A stretch of 64,000 nt of DNA, taken from the NCBI GenBank assembly GCA_003024785.1, contig PUQB01000084.1:307346-371345 (forward strand), given 5' to 3'. Shown here piece after piece: positions 51,039 to 62,870 of this stretch. Made by a program: the position numbers and the translations under genes. Source of the DNA: Selaginella tamariscina. Taxonomy: Eukaryota; Streptophyta; Lycopodiopsida; Selaginellales; Selaginellaceae. The notes beneath the pieces were generated by a model that was not told where the DNA came from, made no database searches, and was given only the letters and a program-made list of their open reading frames with translations. The number at the start of each line of letters is the position of its first letter. Position 1 is the stretch's first letter.

Positions 51039-53271
51039 CTAAGTGCCATTATCGTTACATACTTGACAATACTTATTCGCATGTGTAGCATAACCCAGTT
51101 GAGCCAGTGTTGCAATTAAGTCTTTCTTTTGTGGTACCCCCCCGGTGGGTTTCCCCTCGCTATAGTTGTATGTGTCCTTTGGCTCCCGACTGTCTCTCCT
51201 TTCTAGCAAGCTTTGGGACGTTTGAGAGGTTTTCCTCATTTGTGGTGGTGTCGTTTGCCCCCTCAACATCCGATTTGTCTTGCGTCTTCTTCTCTTGGTG
51301 TCTCTTGACTTCCTGCTTCTCAGCCTTCTTGGCGAACTGGAGCAACTTGTTGAACGTTCGATCATCGTTTTGCCCATCGGATCTCCAGCCGCAAGCCCTT
51401 TCGGTACTACATTTTCTTGGTCAGGTCAACTGGGGCTTCCCTTAGCTGAGTGATGTATCCTAGCATGCGGAACATGTATTTGTTGACCAACTCTCCCGCT
51501 TTTTGTTTCAAGCTAGTTAGCTTATGAATTATCTCTTTCTCGCTCTTTTCCTCCCGAAAGGTGTCCAGAAACGCTGTCCTTATGGTTTCCTAACGAGCTC
51601 CTTCGTTTGCCTCATGGAATTGCATCCACTAGGCGTGTGCCTTTTTGTCCAAAGTGCAGCCAAATGCACTTAGCTTCTTATGGTTGTTGCTTATGCTTCT
51701 CAACTTGCATACCTGCTTGAACTTGTGTACATGTTGGTCTGCATCTTCACCCTTTGCTCCACAGAACGCAAGTAAAGACACTGTTATTGTGCTCTTCTAC
51801 ATCCGATTGAGCGCGCAGGCTAATAAAGTCACTGAATCAATTCCCATGGCATTTCGTTGAGCCTGAGAAGTGCGACCTTTTGCTTTGGACGTGCTGTAGT
51901 CCACGTCTTGGTATCCTATGGGTACCTTTTTCCTCCCTCGCACCCCACCCCTAGGTAACGAGGATGGGCTCCTCCCGGTTGTCCCTCCTTTGCAAGACCA
52001 ACCTAATGGTTGGTGGCACGGCATTTCTCGATTGGATGGAATTTTCTCATTTAGCGGGTGGCTTGGTAGGACCGTGCGACCCTACGGAATCCCTTGCAAT
52101 GTCGGAATGGTTGTGGCTATCGGGGCAGATTCTCCTCACCTTGAGATGGTAGTCCTTCATCTCATAGTGGTTGCGGCTCTACCATGTGTACTTGGGGGTA
52201 CTGTCTTGCTCGCTCAGGTGGAATTCCTTGCCATGAGACGGAATCCCCGAGTCCTTTGCCCAAAGTGACCACTATGTGGCCCCCCTTGTTGGTACCTCTT
52301 CCCAGTCTGCCAACTTATTGACGTCTAGTTGCCTTCGTGTGGGCGGTCATCCCATGTGTAACTCGGCCTTCTGGAGCCTTGGGCTTTCATTTTGGCACTC
52401 ACCTCGGCATGCTGCATTGTCCAATTGGCTGAACTTTTGGTGCAAAAGTTGTTTTGTTAATAATCGGTGCCCCTCCCTGTGGGGTTCTTTTGGATGAGGC
52501 TCTTCTTCCCCTCTTTCCAGGCATCCACGTTCCACCTGCCTTACCCTAGTCGGTGACAACAGCCCTAGGTTTTCTACCTTGAGTCCCTCATGGTGTTGGG
52601 CATGTAGGACCTCCGGCTCTCATCCTATTGCTATTCGTGCTAACTTTGCCGTCTCAAGATTCCTACTCCCAACGCAGGCCTTCCCTCTCATGGGGTTCTT
52701 TTGCGCGAGGTTTCCTTCTTAGGTACTCATTGAACACGGGTTTTGCTCTTCGATGTGGGGTTCGTCATAGCAGTCACTTTCACCTACATCGAGAGAAGGT
52801 GGACGGCTTCCATTGTCCTGCCATTCGACACACTTTGTGTCATAGGTTATTGTTAGGTGCAGTTGCCCATCCAGGTGCTGCTCATTCTCGCATGCTCCTA
52901 TACCTGGAATGACATCCAAACGTGCTATGGGTTCTTCATATCTTTCTTCGTCGTTTGTGGCTTGTGATCGCCTCTAATGCTGCTGTGCCAGGTTTACCAC
53001 TTCTCAAAGATTCTGCCATGTGGTGTTTGCATCATTTCCTTGAATTGGCAAGGCAGGTGCCGATTGTGGCAGTTGGGGTGCCTCTTTATCCTCCATTAAC
53101 TTCTTTAAGCCCACTTGACACATCCTCCTAGCCAGCTGGTACTCGCTAATCTTCAGTTGTTCAAATGAGTTAATCCTGGCTCTTCAATATCTCCTTCAGG
53201 TCACAACTCTACTTGCTACGGTGAACTCTATTCATGTGTAATTAAATCCCTTCATGGTCGCCACAAATGGT
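51039..53271 (-). mobile_element. Gypsy gag remains (LTR family of 53.3 kb)
   Basis: Minus-strand fragments with gag character. Near 51600-51780 they read FCGAKGEDADQHVHKFKQVC and WMQFHEANEGAR, then TAFLDTFREEKSEKEIIHKL and RMLGYITQLREAP at about 51450-51590. A charged, Lys/Arg-rich tail follows (51039-51377). Upstream pieces (51800-53130) are low-complexity. Stops interrupt every frame. No pol domain is present, so this is a 3'-truncated copy whose 5' LTR is at 53272-53942. Confidence 0.7.
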
Positions 53272-53942
53272 TGTCAGAACTCCGCATACTAGATGTGGGG
53301 TGACTTACAAAGCCTTGGTGGTCACCAAGACACTGTTACTAGCGTTCAATCCTGGGGGTCCATGCCAGTTAACCGGCCTTTGCCTCGAGAGCACTAGGAA
53401 GTGCTGTGATGGTGCCTCTACTCGGACGCCACAAGGGCCCATGTATAGGTGTACATGAGTTCCACTGTGTGCAGGGCTATTACTCCCCCTTCCTTGATGG
53501 TATCTCGTTGGCTAGGAGCAGAGCAAGAGGAGAGTAATCAAGAGAGATCAGGGAACATAAGGAATTTAGAGATAAACATATTTTGCTTAACTTGATACAG
53601 TGTGGCCCAAATAAGGTGGTGCAAGATACAAAGAAGAATACTAATTAAAATTACCCTGACCCACTACTAGCCTTTTTGCTTATATAGTGAGTCAGCCAAT
53701 ACTAAACCCTAGTTCCAGATGGCACTCTATCATTGGTCTGCTGCCTTGTGCTAGTGTCCTGCTTATAGCATTTAAACACCCCCTTACGCGTGTTGTCTAG
53801 AGTACCTTGAGTTGATCGGGTTAAGTGCTACCTGATAATTGTCGTTGTTGGTCAGTACCTATTGTACCTTCCTCGCTTGACCGCTCCATCCCATCGCTCA
53901 TCCTCGCCGGCTGGCAATTTGACAGTGATCAACCCACCATCA
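53272..53942 (-). repeat. LTR-like dispersed repeat, copy 2
   Basis: Starts TGTCAGAACTCCGCAT and ends CCACCATCA. It aligns along its length with 12631-13319. Its outer edge cuts straight into the duplicated Pin2 locus, removing the 5' half of that gene copy. Confidence 0.7.
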
Positions 53943-53999
53943 ACCACCAGCTTCCGTAACACACATAGAATGCAAGGACTCAACACCAATAATCACCCC

Positions 54000-54524
54000 A
54001 ACAAAGGAGTCACATGAGCCACCACCACCACCTCGCCGCTCACCATCACTGCCGCCACCTCGCTTCTCACCACCACCACCTCCGCCATTTCGCTTCCCAC
54101 CACCCCCACCACTGCCGTCAGCACCACCATCAGGTGAGAATATTAACAAGCTGATTCAATGACTCGTTTGTTGTGCCGTGCAGAGTGCTTGGAGGATGCG
54201 GTGGAGGTCTGCAACGGCCAGGTCTTATCAGTGTGCTCGTGCTGTAGCATGCCATCTGGATGCATCACCTTGAGCGATTGGCCTTATCGCAGCTGCATTC
54301 CCGACCACCTCATACCTGCACTCGGGAATGTACTCACAACATTGCTGCTTGTGCTCTCAATCAGCAGCAGTTTGGCACGAGTCTGGACATGGACTCCTGC
54401 CTCACCTGTCATGCACCACGCGGGCCGGGATGCAACATTTACAGCCGTAGAACTGGTTTCTTGCTTTGCCCCGGCCTTCATGCAACCTCGTGAAACAGCC
54501 AAATTCTCCATCTTTAATAAGTAA
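54000..54524 (+). pseudogene. Second copy of the Pin2-type gene, 5'-truncated and frameshifted
   Basis: Collinear with 22690-23187: the Pro-rich linker (up to 54132), a GT..AG intron of about 50 bp, then the second cysteine module (DAVEVCNG, CSCCSMPSGC). Signal peptide and module 1 are missing, because the sequence is interrupted by the LTR at 53942. One C is missing from the CCCC run near 54300, so the native frame (CTRECTHNIAAC) is shifted. The shifted frame runs open to 54524 with a hydrophobic stretch, which I regard as accidental. Confidence 0.8.
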
Positions 54525-55345
54525 TTGTTTGTGATGTATAGGCTCTTGCCTGCGCATAAGAGCTTATGCAAGCAACCAAGTTCTTGTATAAGTTGCTTGC
54601 ATTAGCATCTTCATGTCACAGCATCTATATAATAAAAGATCTCCGGACCCATCCGTTTCGGGGCCGTCCGATCGTGGGGCTTTTGCTTGAATCCGAGCCG
54701 TTGAATCTTTTGGAGGGTTGAGTCTTGGTAAGTCTTACGGCGAGTGTGTGCTCTGTTTGGTTGGACTGGTTTGGCGTTATATAAATTGTAAGAGAGCTCC
54801 GGATGCATTTGAGTTCAATGTACAGGCCGCAGGATCACTGTATATCACGGGAGAATCCCTCTGCGCATTTCACGTACATGTCGATGAGACTGGCGACTTC
54901 TGCATGTCAGGACTTCACCCCCAGCGAACCTGAACTGTTCTCTCGCATGAGCTCCGGTTTTGTTTATGAAGGAGCCTGGAGAAGATTGGAACGAGTCTCA
55001 GACACATATATATGCTCATTGGAACAACTCTAGTTTGACATAAAACCAGAATGTGCAATAGGGAAATTATAGCCATTCAGTTACCAAACATTATTATGCG
55101 TAAGAAAATATTTAATTTTTTATATAATGGTTGTAACTATTGGCTAATGTACGCAAAATAGCAATGAATTGGTAGTAAACTATTCTTGACATTATTCTTC
55201 CAATTCTACCAATGCAGCATAAAAATTCTGTTACTAGTAAAAATACAAGCCCTGTTGAGTTGTAAGGATTCAGGATATGAGCGTACAACTCTCCAAACTG
55301 TCACATCTCCACTGGCAGCTTGCAAACTTTATAAGAAATGCAACA
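54525..55345. other. 3' flank of the second Pin2 copy
   Basis: Non-coding and collinear with 23188-24020. It shares ATGTACAGGCCGCAGGATCA and ACATATATATGCTCATTGG blocks with small indels. No gene. Confidence 0.6.
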
Positions 55346-55735
55346 TGGAGGACTCCGCAATAACAGCCAACACCTTAGTCCGCAGTTAGGTCCAACATGG
55401 AAGTTTCTGCAGTGTCGCCCACGGTTGGGTCCAGCGAGGTGGTCCCCACTGTCACTGTGGACTCCAACCTGGAGGACTTTGCAGTGACAACAGACACCTT
55501 AGCTTATGATTGACTCCGACATGGGCTTCTTTACAGCTGCAGTGGACACATTAGTCCATGGTTGGCCCCAATGTGGGGTCCTCACAATGACTGTGGAGAC
55601 CCTAGCCTACGGTTGGGTCGGTCCTCCCCGCCATGGTAGTGGGCACACCAGTCCACAGTTGACTCTAACGTGGAAGTCTCGAATGTGACATTGGGCAGTT
55701 TGGCACACTTACAGTTGTGTGGGCCATCCATTTGG
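55346..55735. repeat. Minisatellite of about 52-bp units
   Basis: About six to seven degenerate units containing TTAGTCCACGGTTGGGTCC and AACATGGAGGACTTTGCAGTGAC words. It lies exactly where the collinear copy at about 24030 has no such sequence, so it was gained here or lost there. Confidence 0.75.
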
Positions 55736-55879
55736 GCGTCTTAAAAATGTTCATTTTTTTTTCGCATTTGGGACCCTTAGTACACATGTAATAATTAACG
55801 TTCATTATAAATTTAAATTTTATTAATTTAAAATATTTTATGAGCTTTTTTTAAGAATATTATCTTCAAAATACTTTTG

Positions 55880-56028
55880 CTTAAGCCTACACGACGTTGT
55901 ATATTATGTCCTTGAGCCTGTACGACGTCGTATTATATGTCCTTGAGCCTACACGACGTCGACGTCCTGTAGGCTTAAGGACATATAATACGACGTCATG
56001 CAGGCTAAGGACATATGATACGACGTCA
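55880..56028. promoter_or_regulatory. GACGTC array, second copy, arranged as inverted halves
   Basis: The same TATAATACGACGTC units as at 24174-24366, but the left units are in opposite orientation to the right ones and meet at ACGACGTCGACGTCCT (about 55951-55966). Five GACGTC cores are present. It lies about 150 bp upstream of the promoter-like module before the MFS gene. Confidence 0.7.
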
Positions 56029-56181
56029 CATTAAGAATTCACATTAGAGCTACTCAGTGTTATTATCAAGGCCAAATATGTATATTTTGCCATTTAACTT
56101 TCAACTCCCGCAAGCGCAAGCATGGATTGATCAAATGGAACCTTGATGCAGCCTTCCAATTGTCGGGTACGGCTCAGATTA

Positions 56182-56415
56182 CCGGGGCACCACTTCAATG
56201 ACAACTGGACAGCGTAGGCGCCACGCAGGTGCCAGCGTGACACAGTAGATACGAATAAATACTTGCAAATGAACAGTATTTTTCTGTCGTGTCGTTATGT
56301 GGTTGGTGGAGGGTACATCAGCCTACATGGCACGTGGCAGATGCCGGGTAATTCAACTCTCCATATTGTGACATGTCCACTGGCATTGTAAGCAACGAAG
56401 AGTTTCAAAACACTG
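56182..56415 (+). promoter_or_regulatory. Promoter-like module, copy B, upstream of the MFS gene
   Basis: Third copy of the module: GGCACCACTTCAATGACAACTGG, GGCGCCACGCAGGTGCC, G-box in GGCACGTGGCAG (about 56328-56339), and GTGACATGTCCACTGGCATTG. Similarity to copy A2 stops after AGAGTTTCAAAA. The downstream part with the TATA box is missing, and the MFS start codon follows about 30 bp later. Confidence 0.65.
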
Positions 56416-56447
56416 AAATATTAGTGCATTACATACATGTTTTGGGC

Positions 56448-57959
56448 ATGGAGTCCAGCAAGTGGTTAGCACTAGCAGGAGCCATATGGATCATGCTAGT
56501 AGATGGGGGTGGTTACAACTTTAGTCTGTATTCACAAGCACTCAAGGAAGCACTAAACTACTCACAGAACACAGTAAGCACAATTGCATTCTTCAGAGAT
56601 ATCGGTTCCACTTTGGGTATCCATTGTGGCATTGTGTACAAGTTATGGGGACCGCGAGTAGTACTTCTGTCAGGTGCATGCTTGAATTTTGTGGGGTATT
56701 TCGTACTGTGGTTGATCGTAACTCACAAGGTTGCAAATCCTGGTGTAGTCGTTGTTTCGCTCCTGTTTTTCTTGCTCGCAAATTCACAAGCATTTGGATT
56801 TACATGCGCTATGATCACCAGCGTGAAGAACCTTCCCCAAGATAGGGGCTTCGTTATTGGGGTGATAACAAGCTTTGTCGGTCTCAGCGGTGCAGTTTTA
56901 GCCCTGGTTTTTGAAATGATTTACAAACAGAACACAGTTGATTATCTGCTCTTCAATTCCTGGTTTACATCTGGTGTTTTTCTGTTTTGCATGCCACTCA
57001 TGCAGCTTGTGGACAGTTCAGAGAGCGGTCGGTTCCAGAGGTTTTCGGTGCTCAGTCTGGTTACTGCTGGCTACCTGTTCGTGGTAATCCTTCTCAAGGT
57101 GCTATTCAACATAAACCAGCTGGCACATTGCATCCTAACCGCAGTCTTGCTAGTCGGTGTATTAGCAGCTCCGTTCCTGGTAACGTTGGGGAGCAGCAGA
57201 AACCCACCCAAACATGGAGATTACGAAAACAGTGTAAACACTAACACACATGCAGCACAAGTGGAGGAGCTAAAGAGTGAGACACCCGAGAGAGGGGAGA
57301 ATTTCACTGTTTGGCAGGCTCTGACCAGCGTGGATATGTGGATAATCTTTTTGTCGAGCATATGTGGGCTTGGATCCGTCCTAGCTGCGTTAGATAACAT
57401 GGGGCAGGTTGGGACAGCTTGGGGCTACACAACACACCAGGTAACAAACTCGGTATCTTTTACAAGCATATGGAACTTCTTGGGCAGAATAAGTGCAGGC
57501 TGGATATCTGAGGCGCTCTTAGGAAGATATGGCACACCGAGGCCTCTGGTATTTTCTGCAACCCTAATGATTACCGCACTCGGTCACTTGTTTATAGCTC
57601 TCAGACCGTCCCCAGCTGCATTGTTGCTTGCATCAGCTCTTCAGGGGTTTTCACATGGAGCACTGCTAACACTGATTTTCACCATGACGTCAGAGCTCTT
57701 TGGGTTAGAGAACTTTGCAACACTCTACAGCGTGGGAACCGTGGTGTCTGCTACAGTGGGTACTTATTCCCTCTCTGTGTTGCTTGCGGGAGACATGTTT
57801 GACAGGGAATCTAGAAAAGAACATCAACGGATGTGCCATGGTGTTGTTTGCTATCAGGAGAGCTTTTTTATCATGGCTGGTGTGTGCGTGTTTGGTTCGT
57901 TTCTGAGCTTGTTTTTGGCATTTCGGGCTAGGCATTTCTATAAAAAGAAGAGGATGTAG
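56448..57959 (+). CDS. Nodulin-like (NFD4-type) major facilitator superfamily transporter
   Basis: An intact single-exon frame of 503 residues. I chose the Met of MESSKWLALAGAIW because it matches the family N-terminus. The open frame extends 25 codons upstream, into the duplicated module. The N-terminal half is the nodulin-like domain: GAIWIMLVDGGGYNFSLYSQ, FFRDIGSTLGIHCGIVYKLWGP, and LPQDRGFVIGV. A hydrophilic loop (about residues 250-290) separates it from a second MFS half with VWQALTSVDMWIIFLSS, FLGRISAGWISE and GALLTLIFTMTSELFG. About twelve membrane segments are visible by eye. The C-terminal tail is short and basic (HFYKKKRM). Substrate unknown. It is somewhat shorter than many family members, which usually have introns. 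Confidence 0.9.
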   Translation: MESSKWLALAGAIWIMLVDGGGYNFSLYSQALKEALNYSQNTVSTIAFFRDIGSTLGIHCGIVYKLWGPRVVLLSGACLNFVGYFVLWLIVTHKVANPGVVVVSLLFFLLANSQAFGFTCAMITSVKNLPQDRGFVIGVITSFVGLSGAVLALVFEMIYKQNTVDYLLFNSWFTSGVFLFCMPLMQLVDSSESGRFQRFSVLSLVTAGYLFVVILLKVLFNINQLAHCILTAVLLVGVLAAPFLVTLGSSRNPPKHGDYENSVNTNTHAAQVEELKSETPERGENFTVWQALTSVDMWIIFLSSICGLGSVLAALDNMGQVGTAWGYTTHQVTNSVSFTSIWNFLGRISAGWISEALLGRYGTPRPLVFSATLMITALGHLFIALRPSPAALLLASALQGFSHGALLTLIFTMTSELFGLENFATLYSVGTVVSATVGTYSLSVLLAGDMFDRESRKEHQRMCHGVVCYQESFFIMAGVCVFGSFLSLFLAFRARHFYKKKRM

Positions 57960-58680
57960 GCACATTGTAATGAATGTCAGTATTATTTGCTATCCTGAAA
58001 TATACATCCCATAAGAAACCTTAGACCTGCCTAACACACTCCCAACTTTTCAATATATGGGTTGTACGTAAGTGTGCTAAACGAGTTGTACGTACGTATA
58101 TATTTAATAGTTTATAAAAAATTTTTTTGTTTACATCTGTTTGTTATATGTTATATCTCTATGCATACATGTAGTCATTTGCCTATACTACATAGTATAA
58201 CATAACATATCTTTCACACATTTAAAGAATTCATTAAATGGTTAAAAGATTAAAAGGTTTAATAAGAAGGAATATAGGGCTCCTTGCTTTTCTAGGTATT
58301 TCAATATCTAGCGAATCCAGTTCATATTCTCACTGGGCATCTCACATTCGATCTTTCACTAGAGAGATTTCTGAGTGGTGAGATCTCCAGTCATATGCAG
58401 CCTGCCAACTCCTCTTATTCCTGACTCGAACCGTTAAGATGTCAAGTGGTATGTACCAGCTTTTCTGCAAAGTCTACCAATTTTTCTGGAAAGTCGTATA
58501 TAGAGATTCCTAATACTTAATATTCTTAAATATCATATGTAGACCAACTCTTCTAAATCCTTAAATTTAAATATACTGAACATTTTTAATGGATATGTAG
58601 CTATATATGGACCATTAATTCATTTTATTCCTAACTTGAAGAGATCATATTCGATTCTTTACTGCAGGATTAAATGGTCA

Positions 58681-58890
58681 AACCTTTATTCCTAACTTGA
58701 AGAGATATCTGAAACCTTTATTCCTAACTTGAAGAGATATCTGAAACCTTTATTCCTAACTTGAAGAGATATCTGAAACCTTTATTCCTAACTTGAAGAG
58801 ATATCTTACATGATTAAATGGTGAAACCTTTATTCCTAACTTGAAGAGATATCTTTACACGATTGGTGAAACCTAAGTTGAAGAGATCTT
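58681..58890. repeat. 32-bp tandem repeat
   Basis: The unit GAAACCTTTATTCCTAAC...GATATCT occurs four times head to tail (58681-58806, the first copy slightly short), once more after a 16-bp TACATGATTAAATGGT spacer (58823-58854), and then as a partial copy. A single related unit lies at 58621-58648. The copies are almost identical, so the expansion is recent. Confidence 0.9.
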
Positions 58891-59939
58891 ATAAATATGA
58901 TAAAATCTTAAGTCGTATATAGACCACCAACCCTATAACGAGTGTTCTTATTAACATGTAAGTCACCAACTTTTATGGAGGTTTAAATTTCATATCATAT
59001 GTAAATTTGTAATTTTGATATGCATATGTATGTCACCAACTCCGATTCTTAATGTGAAATATATTAAATATTTTTAATGCATATTTAATCATATATAGTC
59101 CTCGTATTTCTGACTTGTATATATTAGCAACTTTTCTAATTCCTAGCTTGAAATTGTATTAAATATTTTTATTGTACAACATCAACTTTTAATTTTTAAC
59201 TTTGAATATTTTTATTGTCTATATTAGGCTTTGTTGGATCTGATAATTGTATTAAAAACTGAAAAACTAGAATACAAGAAAGATCGTATGCTAATTTCCG
59301 TAGTACTTAGAATATTTAAAAGAATGTACCATATAAAAGCATGTAAATAGGTAGTTTTACGAGTCGGTCCAAAATAAAATCTGATATGTCCATACATATT
59401 TCATTTTCGGAGCCTGCTGTATCATCCTTCTAGTATAAATATCTGTTACTAGGATATAACACCGGTGGCCAGGAAAGTAAATTAAATTTTGCACATGTAT
59501 AATATATATATTTTTCTTAATAAAATAAAATGAAATGAATAAGTTCCACTTTATTCTGCAGTTATTTTCTTGTCTTGTTTAAAACAAAATTTTGTGTTTT
59601 CGATTGAGCACGATTGCTGTACCAATTTGAAGTTTATTTTAAACTTTATAAATTGAACAAAGAAGATGTGAGAAATATAAAATTGTGTAGTTTAATTTTG
59701 TCATTTAGAAATTGATTTTGGCACAAAGATGAAACATTACCACATGCAAATTTGAACTTGCAGTCCTTTATAATGTCTCTATTTTGATTACTTCGTTCTT
59801 TATTTTGGAAGTTGATTGATTTTATTATAATCATTTTTTACCTTAGAAATTTATTGTTATTACTTACCGAATTAGATTTCTATGTGTAAAAAATAATAAG
59901 TCGACATAATGCATTTGGATATCTCAAATGGGACAAAAT

Positions 59940-60100
59940 TAATGGGACATAATTGTAAGAAAGTCTAAACAAAATTAACACTTTACTATAGAAAATTCTC
60001 TTCTCAATTTTTATGTCTTAATGGGACATAATTATAAGAAAGTCTAAACAAAATTAATACTTTATTATAGAAAATTCTCTTCTCAATTTTTATGTCTTAA
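59940..60100. repeat. Tandem duplication, about 79 bp, two copies
   Basis: AATGGGACATAATT, then AAGAAAGTCTAAACAAAATT, then AAAATTCTCTTCTCAATTT occurs twice in succession with a few substitutions. Confidence 0.85.
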
Positions 60101-61014
60101 TTAAATTCTTAATTAGTTTCAATGAATTCAACATTATCCATCTAAATAAATAAATTTACATGACAAAATGTCCCTGATAGAGGATGAGAAACTCCTTGTT
60201 CAACTTCCATTAACTCTAAGTTTTCAAAATTAAGGGAATAAGCATATAAAGAAGAATGTCGTGATGTTTACATTGTGTCCGAGATGTAAGGGTTCTACAA
60301 AGTAGCTTCATTGTTATTGTGAAGCTACTTGCTTTCTAAGTTGTGCTGTTAGCCAGAGCTTCATGTAAAGAGTTCTTTTAAACAATTTGTTAGAGAATTG
60401 ATAGTCTTGTTAAATCCACCACCAAACTCACTAATGACAAAATGACGATAAGTCCATGCTCCATGACCATGCATAAGCATCCCAATAAGGGATAGAATGT
60501 TGAGAGAGGAAAGACACTTTGGTGTAGGTTACATCCTCGGGAGACTTGTTTTGGAGTGGTCCATTTTGTCATGTATGATGCTAAGATATTTTTTAGGGTA
60601 ACGTTTAAATAACATCTTGCTAAAATAATAGTTACGTCTACAACTTCTTTGCTTTGACATATGCAATTTCTTTCATCTTTGAGCTACATTCTTTCATATT
60701 CACTTTGTGTCATAAATTTTTGTTTTTAGCAATGCACACAAATTGCATTTGCTAAAAGAATTATTTCTCACAATGTCAAGTTGTGTTATCTCTTCAAGTA
60801 TAGATTGGTTGTTGTACATGGCATACTCATCACATGGTTTTCCCAAAATCACATAGTTTTCACATAACTATAGTTTTTACATGGTTTTTGAAATGGGTAC
60901 AATTAATATGGTTTTAGTAATAGTGTTATAAATTTGTATGATTTGAGAAATGGTTTCATCCAAAAATAGTTGGTTTTATAAATGATTTTGCAATATATGT
61001 TAAAGTTTTTACAT

Positions 61015-61893
61015 GGTGCCACAAGGCGGCTTGTTAGATGCCAACCTTGGAATCCCCTTTCTACGAAATCTAATAAAGTAACCCATATTAGGAACTCAAC
61101 CCTTAAGAACTTAAATCACCTTAAAAATCAGGATAAGCCGAGCTACAGGTATCGTTCCTAACTTGGCGTGGTTGAGGCGACCAGAGCAAAGCCTCAATCA
61201 CTAGTTCTATGGAACATAAATTCGGGGAATGCCTTTGAACTTGCGAGTAGATTTTTAGACCATGACTAACTCCTTTAAAAGTGATGTACCTAGTCACAAA
61301 GGCGAGATCTTGCTACGATAAGAATAGTCTAACCCAAAGGTGGGACATACCCCTGTCGTGTGGAAGTTAGGGCAGCACAACAGAAGGTTGCGCCTTAATG
61401 ACAGAAGCTTAGCTTGCATCAATAAGAGGTTAGCGAGCTCTTTTTTGAACTTAAGAAGCCTCACTACACATACTCTACCTTATTTATGAGATGAAGCTCC
61501 CCCTTTATTTTCCTAAATGAGTAAGTGGGTTGGCACGGAAATGCCAACCCTTAATGAAAAGAGATGCCTAGCCTAACCCTAAACCTAACCCCTAGGGACG
61601 TGGGGGTTAGGTCAACCTTAGGGGTGTCCCTAACCCTTTTTTAACAAGTTATATTTTTATGAAAAACCTATCTTAGAACATAAAATTGAGGGAGAGTTTT
61701 CTAGAAGGTAAATTCTTGCTTTGCTTAGAGTTTCATGTAAATACATAATGACACTCAACCAAACCATCACTAAATACCCAAGTGCACTAAGCGAGCATGT
61801 TTTCTACTACATCTAGGATTCGTCACACAATTTGGTAAGTAACAACAGTTAAGCCCCAAAGTAAAGGTTTAAGTCATAGTAAAAACTATGATA
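61015..61893. repeat. LTR-like dispersed repeat, second copy of the 14.8-16.5 kb repeat
   Basis: Its right half aligns with 15860-16450 (GGTGGGACATACCCCTGTC, CTACCTTATTTATG, GTGCACTAAG, AAGTCATAGTAAAAACTAT). It also shares the CCTAACCC-rich block. No coding sequence and no clear target duplication. Confidence 0.6.
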
Positions 61894-62870
61894 ATATTAG
61901 TTTTTATGATTTTCAAATGTATAAATAGTTTTAATGATATGATTTTAACATAGTTTTTGGCCTAGTTTTTATAAAAAGGTAAATTTTAATAATTAATAAT
62001 TTTATATATTTAATGATTAATGTTTTGAAGACATGGTTTTTTTCTTTAACAAAAACTTTCATTATGCAATATCATTATAAGCCTTGGATTTAATCTAGGT
62101 CGTCTTGATTTTTTTCTTAAAATCATATATATAGTTTTTTTGGATTTGGTGAAATTTATAAAATATAACATTATAAGCCTTAGATTTAATCTTGGTTGCC
62201 CATAATAAATTGATTTTATTAAACCATATATATAATTTTGATGGACTTAGTGAAATTGTGAAATATAGCATTATAAATTTTACATTCAATTTGAGTTGTC
62301 CATAATAAATGACTTTCTTACATGGTTTTTTGAACTTAGTGGGATTCATGAAATTATAGGCCCTAGATTCAATATGGACCATGCTACAATATAAGTTTTA
62401 AACCTAAATTCAATATAGGTTGTTCTTTTCTCAATAAAAATCTAGGGTTTGATGCAAGGGCAAGAGTCAGCTATAGAGGAAAGCGCTCGGTAGCATAGTA
62501 ATGGTGGCAGTGTCACGAAAAATTTGGACCATTGTCTTGGTAGCCCTTAGTATGCATGTAGTGGACTAGTTTTTTACTTATATTTATACGTTTATATTTC
62601 TCTTTATTATTCCTCTTCTTTATCTTTTCTTACATAGTCAAACTAGTCAACATTATTATGTTAATGCATATGATTAGTGCTTGCTTTTACTATACACATT
62701 TTCTTTGTCTTCTTCCATATACCTTCATTGTCACCTCCCCAAATCAAAGTCAAGTCACCTTCTCCATAACCCCCCACCATTTATGGGTCAAGTCAATCTT
62801 CTTTCATAACCCCCACCATTTATAGGTCAAACCCACCTTCTTTCATAACTTCCTTATCTTACACCCTCTC
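61894..62870. other. AT-rich region with degenerate tandem units
   Basis: Contains about three to four copies of a roughly 98-bp unit (CATTATAAGCC..TAGATTTAATCT..TTG, then CATATATATA..TTTTGATGGA) between 62070 and 62385. No protein-like frame. Confidence 0.6.

Larger units (their letters stand above)
57960..61014. other. AT-rich intergenic region
   Basis: No gene recognised. It contains two tandem repeats (listed separately) and ordinary AT-rich DNA. Around 60830-60990, ACATGGTTTT/CATAGTTTT words recur loosely. Confidence 0.65.

Noticed and set aside
12631-53942. A single 41-kb element bounded by the related LTR-like repeats at 12.6 and 53.3 kb
   Set aside because: Orientation would allow it, but flanking bases do not match as a target duplication (TTGGT against ACCAC). 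The interval also contains host genes and other complete insertions, so two separate truncated copies are more likely.
54159-54524. Long frame in the second Pin2 copy with a hydrophobic segment (possible membrane protein)
   Set aside because: It results from one missing C relative to the first copy; the cysteine pattern belongs to the other frame.
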